Of a stretch of DNA of 38,299 nt, positions 31,666 to 38,299 are shown piece by piece. Numbering within the stretch: position 1 is the stretch's first letter; each line of letters starts with the position of its first letter. A program made the translations under genes and the position numbers. Under the pieces are notes generated by a model. That model was not told where the DNA came from, ran no database searches, and saw nothing but the letters and a program-made list of their open reading frames with translations. The DNA is from Candidatus Rokuibacteriota bacterium (lineage in GTDB: Bacteria > Methylomirabilota > Methylomirabilia > Rokubacteriales > CSP1-6), in the NCBI GenBank assembly GCA_003220345.1, contig QHSC01000135.1, positions 1 through 38,299 on the forward strand, given 5' to 3'.

Positions 31666-33960
31666 ATGACCGCGCGGGGGAGATTTCTTCTCTCCATTTT
31701 TTTTGTCCTCACTCTGCTGGCCGTCGGTGCCGGCGGAGCCGCTCCCGCCGTCGCTCAGACCACCCCCCCGGGCGGAGAACAGCGGATCCTCATCAAGGAG
31801 CTCGCCGTGCAGGGCAACCGACGCGTCCAGGAAGCGGTCATCCTGGGCCGCGTGCAGTCCAAGGTGGGCACTGCCTTCATTCCCCCGCGCGCCGCCGACG
31901 ACATCCGATCGATCTTCGCCCTCGGCTTCTTCGATGACGTCCAGCTCAAGGTCGAGGACTTCGAAGGGGGCGTGAAGCTGACCTTCGTGGTCACCGAGCG
32001 CCCCTTCGTCCGGGACCTCTCCTTCGCGGGAAACAAGCGGCTCGACGCGGCCGTCCTCCAGGAGAAGATCGACCTCAAGCTCGGGGGCGTCTACAACCCC
32101 GTGGAGGTGACGCGGGCGGCCGAGAAGCTCAAGGAGTTCTACGAGGAGGAGGGGTACTTCGAGGTCGGGATCAGCCCAGACGTGACCAAGCTGCCCGACG
32201 GCGACGTGGCGGTGAGCTTCCGGATCGTCGAGGGGCGCAAGATGACGATCGAGAAGATCGTCATCGAGGGCACGCAGGGCGTCAAGCCCGAAAAGATCAA
32301 GGAGATCTTGCTCACGCAGGAGCGGCAGTACTTCATCCTGCGGGGAACCGTCCAGCGGCAGAAGCTCGAGGAGGACGTGGACCGGATCGTCGCCTTCTAC
32401 AACGACAACGGCTACATCCAGGCGCGCGTGGAGTCCACGGAAACGCAGGTAGACCGCCAGAACGCCCGCGTCACCATCAGGATCGTGGTGGTGGAGGGTC
32501 CTCAGTTCAGGGTGGGCGGGGTGGACATCACGGGCAACAATATCCTCCCCATCGAGGAGATCAGGCGTCGGGTCCAGCTCAAGCCCAATGACATCTACTC
32601 CCGCGCCAAGCTCCGCGACAGCGCCAAGGACATCGGCGACGTGTACGGCACCATCGGGCGCGCCGCCGCCGACATCAATCCCCAGATCGCCCTGGACGTA
32701 CCGAACCGGAAGGTCAACATCACCTTCGAGATCACCGAAGGGCCCGAGGTCTTCGTCGAGCGCATCAATATCTCGGGCAACACCCGCAGCCAGGAGAAGA
32801 TCCTGCGCCGCGAGATCCCCATGCACGAGGGGGACCTGTTCACCACCCAGAAGCTCGCCCGGGCGAAGCAGAAGCTGAGCAACCTGAACTACTTCGACAA
32901 GGTGGAGACGCGGACGACGCCGGGCTCCTCCAAGGACAAGATCGTCGTCCACATCGAGGTGACGGAGAAGCCGACCGGCCTCTTCTCCATTGGCGGCGGC
33001 TACAGCTCCCAGGACGGCGCCCTCGGCACCCTCGACCTCTCCCAGAACAATTTCCTCGGCCGGGGCTGGCAAGTGTTCCTTCGCCTGCGCGGGGGCGCCA
33101 GCACCCAGCAGGGCACCATCGGCTTCACCGAGCCCTGGCTCTTCGATCGACCCCTCGCCGCGGGCTTCGACCTGTACAATAACCGGCGCATCTTCAATGA
33201 CTACACCATCAATTCCCTGGGCGGCGATGTCCGGATGGGTCATCCCCTGGGCGACTACGCGCGGTGGAACCTGATCTACAAGCTCGAGCAGGACCAGCTC
33301 TCGGGAGTGAATCCGAACGCGAGCCCGGAGCTGCAGGACGCCAAGGGCACCACCATCACCTCGCTCGTCGGCGGGTCCCTCGCGCGCGACACCCGCGACA
33401 GCCTCCTCGATCCCACGAAAGGAAACTTCTCAACCATCGGGGCCGACTTCGCGGGCATCCTCACCAACGACAACCGCTACGTCAGACTCACCGCCACCAC
33501 CATCCAGCATCAGCTCCTGTGGTTCGGGCACGTGCTGAGCGCGCGTCTCGGCACCAGCTACGAGGTCGGCTGGGACGACAAGCCCGTGCCGCTCTTCGAG
33601 CGCTTCTACCTCGGCGGCCCCAATTCCGTCCGCAGCTTCAAGCTCCGTCAGATCTCCCCGCGAGACGAGTCGGGCACGCGGATCGGAGGCAACTTCCAGG
33701 TCCTCAGCAACCTGGAGTACACCATCCCGACCTTCTGGGGGGTCAAGCTGGCCCTCTTCTTCGACGCGGGCAACGTGTATGGCCCCGACAGTCACATCGG
33801 AACGAAGGTCGACCTCACGAGCCTCAAGTACGCGGTGGGCATGGGTCTGCGCTGGAACTCGCCCTTCGGGCCCATCCGCGTCGACTACGGCGTCAATCCA
33901 GACCCCAAGCCGGGGGACAAATTCGGCGAGTTCCACTTCGCCGTGGGTACGGCGTTCTAG
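31666..33960 (+). CDS. bamA: Outer membrane protein assembly factor BamA
   Basis: A 764-residue Omp85 protein that inserts beta-barrels into the outer membrane. A Sec signal peptide (about 1-30, ending PAVA) is followed by five POTRA domains (about 40-440) and a C-terminal barrel (about 445-764) ending in phenylalanine. The loop-6 motif, usually VRGF, reads VRSF (655-658), keeping the arginine but replacing the glycine. The flanking GGPNSVR context is otherwise standard. It heads the OM block bamA-skp-lpxD-lpxA, the usual order in Gram-negative bacteria. A strong AAGGAGG for the next gene lies just after its stop. Confidence 0.95.
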   Translation: MTARGRFLLSIFFVLTLLAVGAGGAAPAVAQTTPPGGEQRILIKELAVQGNRRVQEAVILGRVQSKVGTAFIPPRAADDIRSIFALGFFDDVQLKVEDFEGGVKLTFVVTERPFVRDLSFAGNKRLDAAVLQEKIDLKLGGVYNPVEVTRAAEKLKEFYEEEGYFEVGISPDVTKLPDGDVAVSFRIVEGRKMTIEKIVIEGTQGVKPEKIKEILLTQERQYFILRGTVQRQKLEEDVDRIVAFYNDNGYIQARVESTETQVDRQNARVTIRIVVVEGPQFRVGGVDITGNNILPIEEIRRRVQLKPNDIYSRAKLRDSAKDIGDVYGTIGRAAADINPQIALDVPNRKVNITFEITEGPEVFVERINISGNTRSQEKILRREIPMHEGDLFTTQKLARAKQKLSNLNYFDKVETRTTPGSSKDKIVVHIEVTEKPTGLFSIGGGYSSQDGALGTLDLSQNNFLGRGWQVFLRLRGGASTQQGTIGFTEPWLFDRPLAAGFDLYNNRRIFNDYTINSLGGDVRMGHPLGDYARWNLIYKLEQDQLSGVNPNASPELQDAKGTTITSLVGGSLARDTRDSLLDPTKGNFSTIGADFAGILTNDNRYVRLTATTIQHQLLWFGHVLSARLGTSYEVGWDDKPVPLFERFYLGGPNSVRSFKLRQISPRDESGTRIGGNFQVLSNLEYTIPTFWGVKLALFFDAGNVYGPDSHIGTKVDLTSLKYAVGMGLRWNSPFGPIRVDYGVNPDPKPGDKFGEFHFAVGTAF

Positions 33961-33978
33961 CTCAAGGAGGGCAGGAGC

Positions 33979-34470
33979 ATGATTGGGCGTCTCAGGATGC
34001 TGGGGGCCGCAGCCGTCGTCGCCGTGGCCATCCTTGCCGGGCTGTGGTGGGTGTCGCCCCGCGTGGAGGCCCAGGCGCCTCCGCCCGGACGCGTGGGCTT
34101 CGTGGATCTTCAGCGCATCCTCGCCAAGTAGGGCGACCTCGACAAGCTACGTGACGAGCTCGAGAAGAAAGGGCAGCTCCTCTCCGTCGAAGCGCGGCGC
34201 GACAAGCAAGAGCAGCTCGAGCGCAAAGTCCGCGACGTCAGGCGGCTCGTCGACGACCTCGAGAAGGAGCTGCAGAAAAAGGAGCAGGGGCTGCTCGCCA
34301 AGGTACTGCGCGACGTCGAGGGAGTGGTGGCCAAGATCGGCAAGGAGCGGGGCTATCTCATGATCGTGGAGCGTCGTCAGGGCGGTCTCATCTTCGGTGC
34401 CCCCGAGGCGGACGTCACCGAGGAAATCATCAAGGCCTTCGACGACGAGATGCGGAAGGCCAAGAAGTAG
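33979..34470 (+). pseudogene. skp: Skp/OmpH-family periplasmic chaperone, interrupted by in-frame TAG
   Basis: The frame from ATG 33979 has a textbook Shine-Dalgarno AAGGAGG (33964-33970), an N-terminal hydrophobic segment to about residue 34 and the family's first strand GRVGFVDLQRIL. Codon 51 is then TAG (34129-34131). The same frame continues open for 112 more codons, through the Skp coiled coil ([15 protein letters not shown] and so on) and the conserved GYLMIVERR end, to a TAG at 34468. Between strand 1 and the coiled coil about 17-25 residues seem to be missing compared with relatives, so the stop sits at a likely deletion. There is no start codon soon after the TAG for reinitiation. 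It may be a recent pseudogene, an assembly error or, less likely, recoding. Skp normally carries unfolded porins to BamA. Confidence 0.82.
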
Positions 34471-34475
34471 AGGCT

Positions 34476-35507
34476 GTGAGCGCCTACACGCTCGGCCGGC
34501 TCGCCGAGGCGCTCGGCGCCACCCTCCACGGGGACGCTTCGCAGCTCGTGCGCGGGGTGGCGCCCCTCGAGAGCGCCGGGCCCGAGGAGGTTTCCTTCGT
34601 CACCGGCGCGAAGTATCACCGCCTGGCCGCGGCGAGCGCGGCCGGCGCGCTCGTGGTTGGGCCGGAGACTGAGGATCTCGACCGACCGCTCCTGCGCGTG
34701 ACCTCACCCCAGGCGGCCCTGATCGCTCTCCTGCGGCTCTTCCATCCCGAGCCTCCCGTCGAGCCAGGTGTGCACCCCGCGGCCTGCGTGGCCGCCGGCG
34801 CGCACGTGGATCCCACGGCCGCGGTGGCCGCGGGGGCCGTGGTCGAGCGCGACGCCGTGATCGGGCCGCGCACCTCCGTGGGCGCCCTCAGCTATGTCGG
34901 GCGGGGGGCCGTGCTCGGCGCCGACGTGCGGCTGTATCCGCGGGTGGTGGTGCGGGACGGTGTGCGGCTCGGTGATCGCGTCATCGTCCATCCCGGCGCC
35001 GTGCTGGGCGCCGATGGATTCGGCTATGCGTTCGACGGAGCCGCCCACCAGAAGATCCCGCAGGTGGGAGGGCTCATCATCGAGGACGATGTCGAGATCG
35101 GAGCGAACACCACCATCGACCGCGCCACCCTGGGCGCGACCATCGTGCGGCGCGGCACGAAGATCGACAACCTCGTGCAGATAGGCCACAACTGCGATAT
35201 CGGTGAGCACGTGATCCTGGTCGGCCAGGTGGGCGTGTCGGGCTCGTGCAAGATCGGCCGCCGGGCCGTGCTGGCCGGACAGGTCGGCGTGGCCGACCAC
35301 GTCACCATCGGCGAAGGGGCGATCCTGATGGCGCAGGCGGGGGTGGCCGGCGACATCCCGCCGGGCGAGGTCTGGACCGGCTACCCGGCGCGGCCGGCAA
35401 GCCAGACCCGCCGGATCTGGGTGGCCGAGGCCATGCTGCCGGAGCTCCTCAAGCGGGTGCGATCCCTGGAAAAGCAAGTGCGAGAGCTCGGGGGCCTCGC
35501 CCGATGA
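34476..35507 (+). CDS. lpxD: UDP-3-O-acylglucosamine N-acyltransferase LpxD
   Basis: A 343-residue acyltransferase that adds the second acyl chain in lipid A synthesis. An N-terminal uridine-binding domain (about 1-100) precedes a left-handed beta helix of hexapeptide repeats (about 100-310), and a C-terminal helix (about 318-342) closes the trimer. The catalytic histidine is His238 in QIGHNC, matching E. coli His239. GADGFGYA is the usual family motif. It starts at a GTG five bases after the skp frame ends and overlaps lpxA as ATGA. The gene fabZ, often found between these two, is absent. Confidence 0.95.
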   Translation: MSAYTLGRLAEALGATLHGDASQLVRGVAPLESAGPEEVSFVTGAKYHRLAAASAAGALVVGPETEDLDRPLLRVTSPQAALIALLRLFHPEPPVEPGVHPAACVAAGAHVDPTAAVAAGAVVERDAVIGPRTSVGALSYVGRGAVLGADVRLYPRVVVRDGVRLGDRVIVHPGAVLGADGFGYAFDGAAHQKIPQVGGLIIEDDVEIGANTTIDRATLGATIVRRGTKIDNLVQIGHNCDIGEHVILVGQVGVSGSCKIGRRAVLAGQVGVADHVTIGEGAILMAQAGVAGDIPPGEVWTGYPARPASQTRRIWVAEAMLPELLKRVRSLEKQVRELGGLAR

Positions 35508-36346
35508 CCGAGCCGGCGCGGATCCACCCCACGGCCATCGTGGAGCGCGGGGCCGAGATCGGGGCGGGAACGGCCGTCGGCCCATACTCGATCATCGGGG
35601 GCGCCGTCCGGATCGGCCCGGACAGCGAGGTCGGCGCCCACGTCGTCCTCGAGGGGCGAGTGGCCATCGGCGCGCGCTGCCACATCGACCACGGCGCGGT
35701 CATCGGCGGGGTGCCCCAGGACCTCAAGTACCGCGACGGCCTGCCGGTGGGGGTGACCATCGGCGACGATACCGCGATCCGCGAGTACGTCACCATCCAT
35801 CGGGCCACGCGCGAGGGCCACGACACCCTCGTGGGGAGCCATTGCCTGGTCATGGCCTCGAGCCACGTCGCCCACGACTGCGTCGTCGGCAACCATGTCG
35901 TCATCATCAATTTCGCGGGCCTCACCGGTCACGTCGCCGTGGGGGATCACGCGACCATCGGCGGTCTCTCGGGTATCCATCCCTTCGTCCGCATCGGCAC
36001 CCACGCCTACCTCGGAGGCTGCTCGAAGACCCTGCAGGACGTCCCGCCTTTCGTCATCGCGACCGGAGTTCCGGCGACGGCCCGCGGGGTCAACGTGATC
36101 GGGATGCGACGGGGAGGGATAGACGCCGAGGGACGGCGGCAGGTGCAGGCGGCCTTCCGGATCCTCTACCGCTCGGGACTGGCCCCCGGCGCCGCCAGCG
36201 CCCGCATCAAGACCGAGCTCGGGGAGCACCCGCTCGTGGCCCGCCTCGTGGAGTTCATCGAGGGATCACGGCGTGGCATAGTGCGAGGGGGCCGGGAGGC
36301 GGGGACCGAGAACGAGGACGCGGAGAGCGAGGAGCGCGTGTGGTGA
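35504..36346 (+). CDS. lpxA: UDP-N-acetylglucosamine acyltransferase LpxA
   Basis: A 280-residue enzyme for the first acylation of lipid A. Ten or so hexapeptide turns lead to the active-site segment SHVAHDC with His121 and the general base His124 (E. coli His122 and His125). HVAVGD and the GIHPF and GGCS positions also align with E. coli active-site residues. The family motif PQDLKY is present. The C-terminal helical domain (about 190-260) is followed by an acidic tail. The start ATG overlaps the lpxD stop, and the stop overlaps the following dehydrogenase as GTGA. Whether it prefers UDP-GlcNAc or its 3-amino analogue cannot be read from sequence alone. Confidence 0.95.
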   Translation: MTEPARIHPTAIVERGAEIGAGTAVGPYSIIGGAVRIGPDSEVGAHVVLEGRVAIGARCHIDHGAVIGGVPQDLKYRDGLPVGVTIGDDTAIREYVTIHRATREGHDTLVGSHCLVMASSHVAHDCVVGNHVVIINFAGLTGHVAVGDHATIGGLSGIHPFVRIGTHAYLGGCSKTLQDVPPFVIATGVPATARGVNVIGMRRGGIDAEGRRQVQAAFRILYRSGLAPGAASARIKTELGEHPLVARLVEFIEGSRRGIVRGGREAGTENEDAESEERVW

Positions 36347-37374
36347 GCGCGGAGGGGCAGGGTCGAATCAGGGCCGGCGTGGTCGGCGCGGGCCACATGG
36401 GCCAGTATCACATCCTGGCCCTTGCCGAGCTCTGGGACGTGGACCTCGTGGCCATCTGCGACACGGATGTGGAACGGGCCCGCAGCGTGGCCTCCCAGTA
36501 CTCCGTCAGATCCGTCTCCACCCACCACGAGCTCGCGGGTCTCGTGGACATCGCCACCGTGGCCGTCCCCACCGACCGGCACTTCGAGGTGGCGCGCGAG
36601 CTGCTCGAGGCGGGCGTCGACGTACTCGTCGAGAAGCCCATGACGTCGACGCTGGAGGAGGCCAAGGAGCTTTTCCGCATCGCGCGGCAGCTCGGGCGCG
36701 TCCTCCACGTGGGCCACGTCGAGCGCTTCAACGGCGCCGTCCAGGAGCTGCGCAAGATCGTGGAGCGGCCCGTGCTCGTGGAGTCCCGACGCCTTGGCCC
36801 CTTCGTCCCGCGCGTGCAGAGCGACTCCGTGGTCATGGACCTCATGATCCACGACATCGACATCGTGCTCGGCCTCGTGGACAGCGAGCCGCGGCGCATG
36901 ACAGCGGTGGGACGGTCCATCCACTCGGAGGTTGCCGACGTCGCCAACGTCCAGATCGTGTTCGACTCCGGCACGATGGCCACCATCACGGCCAGCCGTG
37001 CCACGGAAGAAAAGATCCGCACCCTCGCCATCACCCAGCCCGACGCCTACATCCTCCTCGACTACGCGGACCAGGACATCCAGATCCATCGCCGGGTCGC
37101 CCAGGAGTACACGCTCAACCGCGAGTCCATCCGCTACCGCCAGGCCTCGTTCGTCGAGCGGCTGTTCGTCCACAAGGACAACCCCCTCAAGCTGGAGATC
37201 CGTCATCTGATCTCCGCGGCCCGCGCCGCCCGGGCTACCGGCCAGGTAGAGCTGCCGGAAACCGAGGACCTGCGGTCCCTGGCGGTGGCGTTGGAGATCG
37301 AGAGGATGATCCGCGAGGGTCGGGGGGAAATCGCCTGGCCGAAGGATCTTCCGTGGAGCGCCGCCTCGCGGTGA
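36343..37374 (+). CDS. Gfo/Idh/MocA-family NAD(P)-dependent sugar oxidoreductase
   Basis: A 343-residue dehydrogenase. The Rossmann motif GVVGAGHMG lies near residue 13, the sugar-binding EKP motif is at 97-99, and GHVERFNGAV follows. The second domain is the family's beta-sheet domain. The GTG start overlaps lpxA, and the end overlaps lpxI by 22 bases, so its product is made together with lipid A enzymes. One known family member with this neighbourhood is GnnA, which oxidises UDP-GlcNAc at C3 for amide-linked lipid A, but its partner aminotransferase GnnB is not visible. An envelope sugar role is inferred from position only. Confidence 0.85.
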   Translation: MSAEGQGRIRAGVVGAGHMGQYHILALAELWDVDLVAICDTDVERARSVASQYSVRSVSTHHELAGLVDIATVAVPTDRHFEVARELLEAGVDVLVEKPMTSTLEEAKELFRIARQLGRVLHVGHVERFNGAVQELRKIVERPVLVESRRLGPFVPRVQSDSVVMDLMIHDIDIVLGLVDSEPRRMTAVGRSIHSEVADVANVQIVFDSGTMATITASRATEEKIRTLAITQPDAYILLDYADQDIQIHRRVAQEYTLNRESIRYRQASFVERLFVHKDNPLKLEIRHLISAARAARATGQVELPETEDLRSLAVALEIERMIREGRGEIAWPKDLPWSAASR

Positions 37375-38174
37375 TGGCGGGGGCCGGGGTCCTCCCCGGC
37401 CGTGCCGCCGCGGAAGCCGCCCGCCAGGGCTGGCAGGTCGTCGCTTTCACCTTCGACGCAGCCGCCGGAATCGAAGCGCACGCCGAGCGGGTCGTCCCGT
37501 GCTCGCTCACCGACCTTCAGGAAGTGGTGCGCGCGCTCCGCGACGCCAAGGTCCGCTCGGTCATCTTTGTCGGCAAGCTGTGGAAGAAGGAGGTGTTCAG
37601 CCGTGTTGGTACGACGGACGATCTTGGTCGCCACATCGCTCGATCGGGCCTCTCGGACGAGGCGCTGGCGGCCATGGTTCTGGCCACCCTCGAAGGGATC
37701 AATATCGAGGTCCTCGACCCGCGCCCCTTTCTCGATCCGTGGATGGCGGGGGCGGGCACCCTGACGGTGCGCGCGCCGACCCCGGCCGAGTGGAGCGAGA
37801 TCCAGGCCGGCTTCGCGCTGGCCCGGCATCTCGCGGCGTACGGAATCGGCCAGAGCGTCGTTCGGTCGCGCGGGGTGACCTTGGCCGTCGAGGCGGCCGA
37901 GGGTACCGACGAGACGATACAGCGAGGGACGAGCCTTGGCGGCCCCGGAGCCGTCGTGGTCAAGGCCGTGGCGGAGGGCCATGACTTCCGATTCGACATC
38001 CCGACCATCGGTCCGGCCACCCTCGAGGCGATGGCGACCGGGGGTGCCACTGCTCTCGCGGTGGAGGGGGGCAAGGTCCTCATCGTCGATCGGGAGGCAA
38101 CCGTGCGGTTCGCCGACAAGGCCGGCATCACGATCGTGAGCAGTGATCTCTCGAGTAGCGGTGGCCATGCCTGA
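37353..38174 (+). CDS. lpxI: UDP-2,3-diacylglucosamine pyrophosphatase LpxI
   Basis: A 273-residue enzyme that releases UMP to give 2,3-diacylglucosamine-1-phosphate (lipid X). LpxI replaces the unrelated LpxH in many non-enteric bacteria. The N-terminal strand RLAVMAGAGVLP is the family signature, which supports the GTG start at 37353 over the ATG at 37374, since the later start would cut this strand. The C-terminal domain carries the GHDFRFDIPTIGP segment typical of the catalytic half. It sits between the dehydrogenase (22-base overlap) and lpxB (8-base overlap). Confidence 0.92.
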   Translation: MERRLAVMAGAGVLPGRAAAEAARQGWQVVAFTFDAAAGIEAHAERVVPCSLTDLQEVVRALRDAKVRSVIFVGKLWKKEVFSRVGTTDDLGRHIARSGLSDEALAAMVLATLEGINIEVLDPRPFLDPWMAGAGTLTVRAPTPAEWSEIQAGFALARHLAAYGIGQSVVRSRGVTLAVEAAEGTDETIQRGTSLGGPGAVVVKAVAEGHDFRFDIPTIGPATLEAMATGGATALAVEGGKVLIVDREATVRFADKAGITIVSSDLSSSGGHA

Positions 38175-38299
38175 CCGCACCATCATGCTCTCGGCCGGGG
38201 AAGCCTCGGGCGACCTCCACGGCGGAACCTTGTGCCGCGCCCTCCGCGCGCTCGAGCCCACCGTGAACCTCGTCGGCATGGGCGGGCCCCGCATGGCCG
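38167..38299 (+). CDS. lpxB: Lipid-A-disaccharide synthase LpxB (5' part, cut by window end)
   Basis: The first 44 codons of an LpxB glycosyltransferase, which joins UDP-diacylglucosamine to lipid X. SAGEASGDLHGG and GMGGPRM are the family's N-terminal signatures. The ATG at 38167 overlaps the lpxI stop; the in-frame GTG at 38161 is an alternative. The rest lies beyond the window. Confidence 0.93.
   Translation, partial: MPDRTIMLSAGEASGDLHGGTLCRALRALEPTVNLVGMGGPRMA

Noticed and set aside
33979-34470. TAG as a genome-wide sense codon (amber recoding)
   Set aside because: The skp frame ends in TAG at 34468, and several other genes here, such as recN and bamA, end in TAG at their expected C-termini, so TAG works as a normal stop.

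Overview
This is a GC-rich chromosomal window from a Gram-negative (outer-membrane) bacterium. Almost every gene lies on the + strand, packed into long runs with ATGA, GTGA or TGATG stop/start overlaps. Outer-membrane genes (Lnt, Lol, BamA, Skp-like, LpxD/A/I/B) sit beside a ClpC-type unfoldase, a fused sugar nucleotidyltransferase/mutase and a TlyA methyltransferase. That mix, with the high GC, resembles Candidatus Rokubacteria/Methylomirabilota or deltaproteobacteria-like lineages. The taxonomic guess rests on gene content and order only (moderate confidence). I see no insertion sequences, CRISPR arrays, tRNAs, rRNAs or phage genes. It reads as a core, vertically inherited region.

Layout. 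1-376: the edge of a divergent minus-strand gene for a probable secreted protein, with a good sigma-54 (-24/-12) promoter match, then a promoter for the forward genes. 377-3787: a zinc M16 peptidase lipoprotein, its inactive M16 partner, and a rhomboid protease. 3825-8138: a possible 27-codon leader ORF, a sugar-phosphate nucleotidyltransferase fused to a degenerate phosphomannomutase, TlyA and NAD kinase. 8223-17284: recN, secA, smc and a RodZ-like gene, each probably with its own promoter. 17284-25512: ftsY, ribD, ribE, ribBA, ribH, nusB, a metallophosphoesterase, lnt and prfB, in one nearly gapless run. 25514-29017: lysS and the lipoprotein exporter lolC/E-lolD. 29185-38299: clpC, bamA, an interrupted skp/ompH, lpxD, lpxA, a Gfo/Idh dehydrogenase, lpxI and the start of lpxB.

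The genes fall into functional groups. Lnt finishes lipoproteins and LolCD extracts them from the inner membrane; BamA inserts outer-membrane proteins delivered through SecA; LpxD/A/I/B make lipid A. The riboflavin block (ribD, ribE, ribBA, ribH) is complete from GTP and ribulose-5-phosphate except for the dephosphorylation step. FtsY and SecA supply the two protein-targeting routes. RecN and SMC handle DNA repair and chromosome organisation.

The most notable points are: an in-frame TAG and apparent internal deletion in the skp/ompH gene; the programmed +1 frameshift in prfB; a phosphomannomutase domain that has lost its metal-binding motif; an M16 pair that splits zinc-site and R/Y residues between two subunits; a leader ORF plus hairpin at the nucleotidyltransferase start; several promoters placed so close to start codons that transcripts would be leaderless or nearly so; and a dehydrogenase inside the lipid A operon. 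I did not find a wholly new multi-gene system.
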